A stretch of DNA of 50,105 bases from NCBI GenBank assembly GCA_003220435.1, contig QHSL01000043.1, forward strand, positions 1 through 50,105, read 5' to 3'. Positions 1-7,324 of the stretch are shown here, in pieces (position 1 is the stretch's first letter; every line of letters begins with the position of its first letter). A model generated the notes under the pieces. That model worked only from the letters and a program-made list of their open reading frames with translations, had not been told where the DNA came from and made no database searches. The position numbers were made by a program, and so were the translations under genes. The stretch is from Candidatus Rokuibacteriota bacterium (GTDB taxonomy: Bacteria; Methylomirabilota; Methylomirabilia; Rokubacteriales; CSP1-6).

Positions 1-557
1 AACGGTGAGCCCTCGTCGTAGAAGGGGTCGCGCTTGCGCACGAGGTCGGCGCGGACCAGCGTCGCGGTCTGACTCCCCCACACGTACAGCGACTCCAGCA
101 GGAAGCGGCGGCAGATGTCGCGCCCGGGCATGCAGGCACTCGGGTACGCCAGGCCGTCGAGGTACACGACGTTCTGGAGCAGCGTGAACGCCCCGACGAT
201 GCCCACCGTCGGGTGCGCCTCCGCCACCCGCACCATCTCCTCGAGACAGCGCGGAAAGATCCAGTCGTCGGCCTGCACGACCTTGCAGTAGCGGCTCTCC
301 GGCGAGATCTGGCGGAGCGCGCCGTTGTAGTTCCGGCTCTGGCCCACGAACGTCGCGTTGTCGAGCAGCCGGATGCGCGGGTCGGCGGCCGCGTACTTCT
401 CCACGATCGCCCGCGACCCGTCGGTGCTGCAGTTGTTCACCAGGACGTACTCGTAGTTCTGGTACGACTGGGCCAGGACGCTCTCGATGCACTGCGCGAG
501 ATAGGCTTCCGTGTTGTAGAACGGCGTCACCACGGACACGAGCGGCTCACGCTCCAC
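1..557 (-). CDS. Family 2 glycosyltransferase, partial (3' end outside window)
   Basis: Transfers a sugar from a nucleotide donor to a growing glycan at the cytoplasmic face. Only the first 185 residues are present; the gene runs off the left edge. The N-terminus reads PLVSVVTPFYNTEAYLAQCI, the classic GT-A opening, followed by VLVNNCSTDGS and, near residue 90, the metal-binding QADDW (DxD-like). The start chosen is GTG at 557, with GAAGGAG about 8 bases upstream; it overlaps the end of the preceding gene by 11 bases, so the two are probably translationally coupled. The acceptor and donor cannot be read from the sequence. The family call is secure; the role in this EPS is inferred from its neighbours. 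Confidence 0.9.
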   Translation of the reverse strand, partial: MEREPLVSVVTPFYNTEAYLAQCIESVLAQSYQNYEYVLVNNCSTDGSRAIVEKYAAADPRIRLLDNATFVGQSRNYNGALRQISPESRYCKVVQADDWIFPRCLEEMVRVAEAHPTVGIVGAFTLLQNVVYLDGLAYPSACMPGRDICRRFLLESLYVWGSQTATLVRADLVRKRDPFYDEGSP

Positions 558-2097
558 GCGGTGACTCCTTCAGATGCAGGAGGGCGTCGCCGGCGAACGG
601 CGCGCGGAACGTGAGCCGGCGCCCACCGGTGACCCCGGCGCCCGGGACGACCACGCCCCGCTCCACGTCCACCCACGCGACCTCGAGATTGCCGGAGGCC
701 GCGGTGAGATCGGCCTCGACGCGCTCGCCCGCGAGCCCGCCCAGCACCCGGCCGGCGAGGCTCCGCAGCCGGCCGCCGCGCGACGGCAGATAGATCAGGT
801 ACTCGCGTCCCGGCGCGGCGAGGCAATAGCCGGTCGACGCCAGCTCGTCCATCGGGCGCATGGATGCTAGATCCACGCGCTCGGAGACGGCGCGCGCATA
901 GCCCATGGCTTTGCGGATCCCGTCCCAGTTACCGTCGGTTGGCCGCGTGGCGGCGGTTTGCCCGGCGGGCCACACCGGAAGGTTGTTGTGAATCGTCGTC
1001 ACGTACGGATCCATGAGGATCGGATGAAGCCCTCGCAGGAAGCTCTTCCAGACCCAGCTCGGGTTCCCCCCCAGGCCCCAGAGGTGATCCGTGTCCGACA
1101 CGACGAGCTTCGGGCGCGCCGTCGACCGCGGCGGGTCGCTCTGGTACGGATCCTTCGAATTGTCGTTGGGCGAGACCCAGTCGGCGGGGCTCGCGAAGAG
1201 GGACGCGTTGTGGTCCGCGGGCGCCGGCCACAGCGCGGTCATCCCGACCGGGTGCCGCTTGCCGCGCGCCGACTCGAGCTGCTGGACGGTCCGGATGAAC
1301 TCGTATTGCCACGCGTCGGCTCCGGGCGGGCTCTCGTTGCTGATCTCCCACAGGACGTTGTCGAGGTCGCCGACAGTGTCCACGACCTTGCGCACGTACG
1401 CCTTCTGCAGCGCCGTCACCGCCGGGTTCGCGAGCGTGTGAACCTCCTTGCCCTCGCCGTCGCCGTTCACGTCGCCATCGATTCCGTTGACGTTGTTCTC
1501 ACGGTTGAACGGATGCCCGCGCCAGGGATTGCCCGACTTCTTGCCCTTGAGCTCGATGCTCCAGCCGTTGAAGAGCATGATCGAGACGTAGATGCCACGC
1601 GCGCCTGCCATGGCGACACGCTCACGCAGCCGGCTGAAGTAGCCGGGCTCGAATCGCTCGAGATCGAACCGCGGGCCGCCGTCCAGCGCCCGCCCTGGGC
1701 CCGTCCGCGCGTATGGAAGCGGCGCGACGACGACCTTGTCCGGCGTGTCGGGAAACCAGGCGGCCTGCTCCCAGACGTAGAGGCGGATGAAGTTGTGGCC
1801 GTGACGCTCGAGGAAATCGAGATAGCCCGGGAAATCGAGCGCCGCCGGCGGGTCGGCCAGGCCCCAGTCCTGGAAGTTGTTCCAGGTGTGAGAGCCGGTG
1901 AGCAAAACCGCGTGCCGGCCGCCCGCCCCCGTGACGAACCACGTGTGCCCCGGACCGACGACGAGTGGCCCCTCGGCCGCGCCTCGACGGTGCGGGGTGG
2001 CCGAGAGCGGTGTTCCCGGCGACCCACAGCCGCATCCGAGCAGGACCGCAGCGAGGACGACGAGCAGCGCATGGCGGCGTCTAAGCGTCGAGCCCAT
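547..2097 (-). CDS. Apiosidase-like TIM-barrel glycoside hydrolase, putative lipoprotein
   Basis: A secreted glycosidase-like protein of 516 residues. The N-terminus has RRR, a hydrophobic stretch and LLGC (Cys22), a likely lipobox, so it is probably anchored in the envelope. The rest resembles the DUF4038/apiosidase barrel (GH-A clan): HTWNNFQDWG near 70-79, FIRLYVWEQ near 103-111 and LWEISNES at 249-256, whose N254-E255 matches the acid/base pair. The expected nucleophile Glu is not obvious; the matching strand reads LVVSDTDHLWG (331-341). A C-terminal beta domain (about 430-510) resembles the collagen-binding-2 domain found behind DUF4038. Residues 207-214 (DGDVNGDG) look like a calcium loop. 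It overlaps the upstream GT4 gene by 17 bases. It may trim the EPS; the substrate is unknown. Confidence 0.75.
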   Translation of the reverse strand: MGSTLRRRHALLVVLAAVLLGCGCGSPGTPLSATPHRRGAAEGPLVVGPGHTWFVTGAGGRHAVLLTGSHTWNNFQDWGLADPPAALDFPGYLDFLERHGHNFIRLYVWEQAAWFPDTPDKVVVAPLPYARTGPGRALDGGPRFDLERFEPGYFSRLRERVAMAGARGIYVSIMLFNGWSIELKGKKSGNPWRGHPFNRENNVNGIDGDVNGDGEGKEVHTLANPAVTALQKAYVRKVVDTVGDLDNVLWEISNESPPGADAWQYEFIRTVQQLESARGKRHPVGMTALWPAPADHNASLFASPADWVSPNDNSKDPYQSDPPRSTARPKLVVSDTDHLWGLGGNPSWVWKSFLRGLHPILMDPYVTTIHNNLPVWPAGQTAATRPTDGNWDGIRKAMGYARAVSERVDLASMRPMDELASTGYCLAAPGREYLIYLPSRGGRLRSLAGRVLGGLAGERVEADLTAASGNLEVAWVDVERGVVVPGAGVTGGRRLTFRAPFAGDALLHLKESPRGA

Positions 2098-3169
2098 CGA
2101 GGAACGCTCGAGCCGAGTCGATCCAGCTGAACCGACGTACGTGCGCCAGGATCGCGTCCTCGTCGAAATGGCGCTTTCTCACCTCGACCAAGGCCCGAGC
2201 CAGGCCGTCAGGATCGTTTGGATCGAACAGCAGGCCGACCTCTTCATTCACGACGTCCTTCAAGAATCCCCGGGCCATCGAGACCACCGGTCGGCCGAAG
2301 CTGAAGGCCAGGATGACCGACCCGGATGTGAGGACCTCGAGGTAGGGCAGCACCATGCAATCGCAGGCGAGCAGGAAGTCCTGGATCTCGTCGTCCGGGA
2401 TGTACTGCGGATAGAGTCTGATCCGCGCGTCGCCCTCGGCGAGGGCCACGATCTTTCGCCGGTACTCGTCGCGCTGGAACTGGCCGGCGATCAGCAGCAG
2501 CGAGTCGCCGGACAGTGCGCGGAAGGCCTCGATCAGCCCGTGGACGTTCTTGTAGTGCTTGCACTGACCGATGAACAGAAGCACGTGGGCTTCCGGTGCG
2601 ATTCCGAGCTTTGCTCGCGCCTGCAGCCGAGACCGTGTGCGTGGGTAGAGGTCGAACACGGGCCCGTGCTGAAGGAGGGGGGTGAGCTTGCGCTTCACCT
2701 GGGGGAAGCGCGCCTCGACGATCGCCGCGGCGCTCGGGCCGTGAACGAAGATGCGGTGGCTGAGCGCGATGACGATCCATCGCCCCAGGCGATCCATGCC
2801 GGGAAACGGCGTCGGGTCGTGCGGCATCACATTGTGCGCGGTCCAGACCAATCGGGCACCGCAGAGCCGCGCGAGCAGCAGCAAGGCCACGAACCGGGCG
2901 AACGACCGGAGCAGCCCGAGCCGTGAGCGCGCCGACGCATAGAGGAAGGACGGCCACTGCAGGTGCAGGACGTCGCCCGGGCGCAGCTCGCGCCAGAGCC
3001 AGCTCCCCTCGAACACGCCCTCGATGACCTGGGCTCCGAGGTTCTCGAGCGCCGGATAGAAGCACCGGTCATAGGCGTGGTCGTGGCGGGTCAGCGCGAC
3101 GACCCGGGTGCGCGCGCGCACGGGCGGATGGACGCCCACCGTGACGACCTCGGTCGACACCACGCTCAC
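2081..3169 (-). CDS. Family 4-type (GT-B) glycosyltransferase
   Basis: A 362-residue GT-B glycosyltransferase expected to act on a lipid-linked glycan at the inner membrane. LHLQWPSF and RLVWTAHNVMPHDP in the N-terminal half resemble the acceptor domain of GumK/mannosyltransferase-like enzymes. The C-terminal half has VLLFIGQCKHYKNVHGLIEA, then LPYLEVLTSGSVILAFSFGR, where the usual E-x7-E nucleotide-sugar motif would be; only the first Glu is clear. The hydrophobic patch FVALLLLARLCGARLVW may touch the membrane. The start is GTG at 3169 in a GTGA overlap with the stop of the upstream gene. Donor and linkage are not predictable. Confidence 0.85.
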   Translation of the reverse strand: MSVVSTEVVTVGVHPPVRARTRVVALTRHDHAYDRCFYPALENLGAQVIEGVFEGSWLWRELRPGDVLHLQWPSFLYASARSRLGLLRSFARFVALLLLARLCGARLVWTAHNVMPHDPTPFPGMDRLGRWIVIALSHRIFVHGPSAAAIVEARFPQVKRKLTPLLQHGPVFDLYPRTRSRLQARAKLGIAPEAHVLLFIGQCKHYKNVHGLIEAFRALSGDSLLLIAGQFQRDEYRRKIVALAEGDARIRLYPQYIPDDEIQDFLLACDCMVLPYLEVLTSGSVILAFSFGRPVVSMARGFLKDVVNEEVGLLFDPNDPDGLARALVEVRKRHFDEDAILAHVRRFSWIDSARAFLDGLDA

Positions 3170-4149
3170 CGCGCCGACTCGGCTCCCTGCGTCGCGCGTC
3201 TGAGCCAGATCTCGTGCCAGTACGGATAGATGTTACGCGGGCAGAACAGTCGGTTCGTGCTGAAGCACCCGCTGCACGTCACGTCGTCGAGGATCAAGCA
3301 GGCGCTGCGCATCCGGAGCATCCGGCCGGTCCGATCGTCGACGATCCGCTCGACCCGGCGGAGCACGCGGAAGGTCCGGCCGCAGAAGGGCAGCATCTCC
3401 ACGTCGAACGCGAGCCCTCGGTTCTTGCGGTCGCCGTCCAGCGTGGGCATGATCTCCGCTTTCGATCGGACCTGCACCAGCTCGCCGGGCTGGAGGTCGA
3501 GCACTTCCTTCGGCGTCTTGTCCCGGGCGAGCCCGCGCACGTTCGGGTACGGCCGGAGGCGCCAGTGCCGGCGCATCAGGGCGTTGAACATCGCGAGCGG
3601 CACGTAGCGAAGGAAATCCCGCAGCCGCACGTTGCCGGAGAGGAGATCCCGCGCGTACTGCCGCGGATCCCACCAGCGGAGCGGCGCGGTCGCCCGTAGC
3701 AGCTCGGTCGCCTGGCAGCGATAGCGCTCCTCGCCGTCGTCGCCGGCCGGCGCGCGGGTCGCGCGCGCGAGCGCCTCGCGATCGCAGCCGGCAGGTCCCG
3801 TCGGCGACACCGGCGCGGACCGCGGGTGTCCGTTGGACGCGGCGGCCGTCGCGGGTCGGAGCCACGCTGCTTTCCAGAACAGGAGACAGCCGGCCTGGCA
3901 TCCCCCGTGCGCGCCGCCGTCGCACCGCAGCCCCTCGAGGTGCACCGCGTCTGTCATGGACCGCCCGTGATAGGTCTTGATCGTGTCGCAGGTCTTGTGC
4001 GCCGCTTTGAACACGCGGAAGCGCCGGCCGCAGTACTGGAGCATCTCCGGCATGAACGGCAGCGCGTCGAGCTCGCCGCGATCGTCGAGCGTCGCCTGGA
4101 TCTCCTCGGCGCTCCTCACCTCGACCCAGTCGCCGGCGCGCAGGCTCAT
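3166..4149 (-). CDS. Unrecognised cysteine-rich protein with an internal duplication
   Basis: No function recognised. The 327-residue protein consists of two diverged copies of one unit. Residues 6-55 (GDWVEVRSAEEIQATLD, later MLQYCGRRFRVFK) align with 222-272 (GELVQVRSKAEIMPTLD, later MLPFCGRTFRVLR). Each copy then has a Cys cluster and ends in W...WLR: C76, C84, C88 before WKAAWLR, and C284, C292, C295, C303 before YWHEIWLR. The Cys spacing suggests a metal or Fe-S site, but no known motif fits exactly. There is no signal peptide or clear membrane segment, so it is probably cytoplasmic. Its ATG abuts the stop of the Wzt-like gene and its end overlaps a glycosyltransferase start, so it is made together with the export and assembly genes. 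Confidence 0.8.
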   Translation of the reverse strand: MSLRAGDWVEVRSAEEIQATLDDRGELDALPFMPEMLQYCGRRFRVFKAAHKTCDTIKTYHGRSMTDAVHLEGLRCDGGAHGGCQAGCLLFWKAAWLRPATAAASNGHPRSAPVSPTGPAGCDREALARATRAPAGDDGEERYRCQATELLRATAPLRWWDPRQYARDLLSGNVRLRDFLRYVPLAMFNALMRRHWRLRPYPNVRGLARDKTPKEVLDLQPGELVQVRSKAEIMPTLDGDRKNRGLAFDVEMLPFCGRTFRVLRRVERIVDDRTGRMLRMRSACLILDDVTCSGCFSTNRLFCPRNIYPYWHEIWLRRATQGAESAR

Positions 4150-5358
4150 CTATTCGATGTCGAAGGCCGCGAGCCGCGGCTGGAGCGTCACGACGCCGCG
4201 CACCTCCGGCGCTCCGGTGACGAAGAAGGTGGCGGCCGAGTGCCAGCCGTCGTAGTTCGTGCTGGTGACGTAGCGGTAGAGAAACGCGTCCACGTGGAAC
4301 GTGCCTTCGGCGAGGTGCAGGTTCAGCTCGAAGGTGCACGAGACGGCCTGGCCGGCCTCGAGGTTGATGGGGCCCGCGCCCAACCGCTGGGTGCAGGTGT
4401 CGAAGACCGGATAGCGGTGGTCGTCGACGATCCGGATGACCACGGCCAGGTCTTCGTGGCGGGTCCGGGCGCGCGCCTCGACCGTCAGGCGCAGCTTGCC
4501 GCCCGACTCGAACTCGACGCGGGGGCCGGCGTCGTCGTGCGTCGTGACGCGAGTGAGCACCACGCCCGTCTCGGCGTCGATCGCACGCTGCTCCTGGCTC
4601 CGGCTGAAGTAAGTCCGGATCACCTCGGCGGTCGGGCCGATCAGCTGGACCCGGCCCTTCTCGAGCAGGAGGCTGCGCCGGCAGAGGTTCGCGACCTCGC
4701 GGAGGTTGTGCGAGACGAAGACGACGGTGGCGCCGTTCGCGATCACCGAGTTCATGCGCTCGACGCACTTGCGCTGGAACAGATAGTCGCCGACGCTCAG
4801 CACCTCGTCGACCAGCAGCACGTCGGGGTCGACGTGGGCAGCCACCGAGAAGCCGAGCCGGGCGTACATGCCCGACGAGTAGCGCTTGACCGGGGTGTCG
4901 ACGAACTCCTCGAGCCCGGAGAACTCGACGATCGCGTCGAAGCGCCGCCGGATCTCGTCGCGCTTCATGCCGAGGATGGCGCCGTTGAGGTAGATGTTCT
5001 CGCGCCCGGTCAGATCGGGGTGAAAGCCGGCGCTGACCTCGATGAGCGCCGAGATGCGCCCGGCGACGCGGATCGACCCGCTGGTCGGGCGCATGATGCC
5101 GGTGAGGAGCTTCAGGATCGTGCTCTTGCCGGCGCCGTTGCCGCCGATGATCCCGAACGCCTCCCCGCGCTGGATGCTGAACGAGACGTCCTGGAGCGCC
5201 CAGAAGTCACGCTGCTCGAGCTGCCCCGGGCCCTCGCGGCGCGCCAGGCGGCGCGTGAGCCCCGGGATCAAGTCGCGCAGCGAGGTGTAGAGCTCGCCAC
5301 GCCGGAACTTCTTGAACAACCCCTGAACGTCGAGAACGGTGTCGGCCATGGTTGTCAT
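4150..5358 (-). CDS. wzt: ABC transporter ATPase of polysaccharide export, Wzt type
   Basis: Powers export of a lipid-linked polysaccharide through the Wzm pore. Walker A is IGGNGAGKST (71-80), the signature is YSSGMYARLGF (160-170), Walker B is VLLVDEVLSVGD (180-191), and the switch His is in VFVSHN. At 402 residues it is longer than a bare ATPase. The extra C-terminal part (about 270-402) is beta-rich and matches the Wzt C-terminal domain, which in known systems binds the modified non-reducing end of the O-polysaccharide and selects finished chains. The ATG at 5358 overlaps the permease stop (ATGA). Family assignment is firm; the exported polymer is inferred. Confidence 0.95.
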   Translation of the reverse strand: MTTMADTVLDVQGLFKKFRRGELYTSLRDLIPGLTRRLARREGPGQLEQRDFWALQDVSFSIQRGEAFGIIGGNGAGKSTILKLLTGIMRPTSGSIRVAGRISALIEVSAGFHPDLTGRENIYLNGAILGMKRDEIRRRFDAIVEFSGLEEFVDTPVKRYSSGMYARLGFSVAAHVDPDVLLVDEVLSVGDYLFQRKCVERMNSVIANGATVVFVSHNLREVANLCRRSLLLEKGRVQLIGPTAEVIRTYFSRSQEQRAIDAETGVVLTRVTTHDDAGPRVEFESGGKLRLTVEARARTRHEDLAVVIRIVDDHRYPVFDTCTQRLGAGPINLEAGQAVSCTFELNLHLAEGTFHVDAFLYRYVTSTNYDGWHSAATFFVTGAPEVRGVVTLQPRLAAFDIE

Positions 5359-6149
5359 ACGCTTTCAGCGAAGAAGGGCTCGAGCTTCCTGAACATGAGC
5401 ACGGAGGCCGTGAAGAGCAGCGCCGTCATGAAGAGGCTGTAGACGATCCAGAGAACTGGCGGGCCCTGATGCAGAATGACCGTCGTCGAGAGCCCTTCCA
5501 GCAGGGGCGACACGGGATTGACGAGCAAGACGGGGGCCCACCGACCGAACAGCGCCGAGTCGTAGAAGACCGGCGTGAAGAAGATGGCGAACGTCAGGAA
5601 CACCTCCACGAGGTACTTCACATCGCGGAAGAAGAGGCTGGCAGCCGAGAACAAGATGGCGAGCGCCATCGCGAGCACGATCAGGGACAGGAGCAGCACC
5701 GGGAGCCAGAGGAGGTACACGCTGAGCCCCACGCGCGCGACCCCGAGCACGACGCCGATGACGACGCCGGCGATCAGGAAATCGATGAGCTGCGAGAACA
5801 CCGCGGCCAGCGGAAAGATCAGCCGCGGCAGGTAGATCTTGGTGACCAGGTTGGCGTTGGTGACGAGGCTGTTCGTCCCGAAGCGCAGCGCGGACACGAA
5901 GAACGCCCACGGCGCCGCCTTCACCGTCACGGACGTGAAGTCCGACATCGCCAGGGGCGTGCCGGAGGCGGTCGCGAAGGCGTAGCGGACGACGAGCCCG
6001 GCGCACACGATGACCAGTGGCATCAGGACCGCCCAGAGCATGCCCATGACGGACTGCTTGTACTTCACCTTGATCTCGCGCCAGGTGATCATGTAGAGGA
6101 GATCGCGGTGATCGAGGATCTCCCGCAGCGAATGACGCATTTCGTTCAT
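5355..6149 (-). CDS. wzm: ABC-2 type polysaccharide export permease, Wzm type
   Basis: Inner-membrane pore partner of the Wzt ATPase. It has 264 residues, about the usual length, with six hydrophobic segments after an N-terminal amphipathic stretch containing LLYMITWREIKVKYKQSV, typical of Wzm/TagG/KpsM permeases. A late PVFYDSALFG and LLVNPVSPLLEGL fit the family. ATG at 6149 is given, but ATG at 6140 has the better-placed AGGA (8 bases upstream) and may be the real start. Its start faces the plus-strand VanZ-like gene with only 8 bases between the two ATGs, so any promoter for this end of the locus would lie inside the neighbour. Confidence 0.93.
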   Translation of the reverse strand: MNEMRHSLREILDHRDLLYMITWREIKVKYKQSVMGMLWAVLMPLVIVCAGLVVRYAFATASGTPLAMSDFTSVTVKAAPWAFFVSALRFGTNSLVTNANLVTKIYLPRLIFPLAAVFSQLIDFLIAGVVIGVVLGVARVGLSVYLLWLPVLLLSLIVLAMALAILFSAASLFFRDVKYLVEVFLTFAIFFTPVFYDSALFGRWAPVLLVNPVSPLLEGLSTTVILHQGPPVLWIVYSLFMTALLFTASVLMFRKLEPFFAESV

Positions 6150-6157
6150 CCTACCGT

Positions 6158-7324
6158 ATGAGGGCGTCGCGCCTGTTCTTGATTCTCTGGCTCGGCGTGA
6201 TTTCCGGATCGACGCTGGTCCCCGTCGGAGGGGTGGAGCAAGTTCCCTCGTTCTTTTGCGTGCTGTGCGGCCACGGGGCGGTGGCCGACATTCTGTTGAA
6301 CGTGGCGCTGTTCCTCCCGCTGGGCCTGGCCCTGAGCGCCGACGGCTGGCGGCCGCTCCGCGCCCTCACACTGGGCGCGGCGTTCTCGCTCGCGATCGAG
6401 ATCGCGCAGTTCGCCATTCCCGGGCGCGACCCGAGCCTGTCCGACGTGCTGTCCAACACGCTGGGGACGGCGCTCGGCATCGGGCTCGTGCGCTCTGCTC
6501 GCGTCTGGTGGCGGCCCGGCCCACGACTCGCGAACGCTCTCGCGATCGCCGCCGCGGGCGCCGCGACGGCGGTGCTGGTCTCCACGGGCGCGCTGTTCGC
6601 GCCGTCGTTTCCGGAAGACACCTACTACGCCGGATGGACCCCGCGATTCGGCCACCTCGCATGGTACGGCGGTCGTGTCCAGGACGTCGCGCTCGACGAC
6701 TTCCCGCTTCCCGAAGGGCGGATCGCCGCGTCGGCTCAGGTGCGCCAGCATCTCGCGTTGCCGTACGTGCTCGTCGTGCGCGCCCGCGCCGGGCCGCACC
6801 CGGCAGGCCTCGCTCCCCTGTTCACGATCAACGACCGCCACACGCGCGAGATCGTGCTGGTCGGCGTCCGCGGGGATGATCTTGTCTACCGCTATCGAAC
6901 ACGCGCCGTCGCCTGGGGGCTCAGGGCGCCCGCGATCCGCGTCCGCGGCGCCCTGCGCGACGTCGCCGCGCAGAGCCCCCTGCTGATCACGGTTCGCCGA
7001 ACGAGCTCCACCTACTGCCTTACCGTGAACACGGCGGAGCGCTGCGGACTCGGCCACACGCCCGGTGGAGCCTGGGCGCTGGTCCTGGGCGGCCAGCCCA
7101 TTCCGATCTGGCTTCAACCCGCGCTCCCGATCGTCTGGCTCGCCGCGTTGTTCGTCCCGATCGGCCTGTGGGCGCGGCTCGACCTGGCGTCCGCGCTCGC
7201 CATCGCCCTCCCGCTCGCTACCGCCATTCTGCTCGCTCCGCCGGTCGAGACTCTCGGCGCAGTGGCGGGGCTCGTCGCCGGAGGGCTGAGCGCGCACGCG
7301 CGACTCAAATCAGGCGCTCCCTGA
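6158..7324 (+). CDS. VanZ-like membrane protein with an extracytoplasmic LamG-like insert
   Basis: A 388-residue membrane protein, one of the few genes on the plus strand. Residues 1-115 form a VanZ domain: short helices with ILLNVALFLPLGLAL and SLAIEIAQFAIPGRDPSLSD, where the acidic residues are conserved in the family. A further helix (about 124-147) leads to a roughly 180-residue soluble segment rich in beta strands that resembles concanavalin/LamG folds (YCLTVNTAERCG near its end). Two or three C-terminal helices close the protein. VanZ family members are linked to glycopeptide tolerance and cell-envelope glycan handling, but most have no known activity. No clear ribosome site precedes the ATG. 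Its 3' end overlaps the convergent heparinase-like gene by 20 bases. Confidence 0.8.
   Translation: MRASRLFLILWLGVISGSTLVPVGGVEQVPSFFCVLCGHGAVADILLNVALFLPLGLALSADGWRPLRALTLGAAFSLAIEIAQFAIPGRDPSLSDVLSNTLGTALGIGLVRSARVWWRPGPRLANALAIAAAGAATAVLVSTGALFAPSFPEDTYYAGWTPRFGHLAWYGGRVQDVALDDFPLPEGRIAASAQVRQHLALPYVLVVRARAGPHPAGLAPLFTINDRHTREIVLVGVRGDDLVYRYRTRAVAWGLRAPAIRVRGALRDVAAQSPLLITVRRTSSTYCLTVNTAERCGLGHTPGGAWALVLGGQPIPIWLQPALPIVWLAALFVPIGLWARLDLASALAIALPLATAILLAPPVETLGAVAGLVAGGLSAHARLKSGAP

Noticed and set aside
958-2130. Long open frame on the plus strand opposite the apiosidase-like gene
   Set aside because: Arg/Pro/Val-rich shadow of a high-GC gene; no domain, and the opposite strand has a well-supported gene.
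3826-5442. Long plus-strand open frame opposite Wzt and the duplicated protein
   Set aside because: Low-complexity Glu/Arg/Ala-rich translation without motifs, while the minus strand carries intact ABC motifs.
6146-7297. Minus-strand open frame opposite the VanZ-like gene
   Set aside because: Rich in Arg, Glu, Gln and Gly with no motif; the plus strand has clear VanZ signatures and membrane helices.
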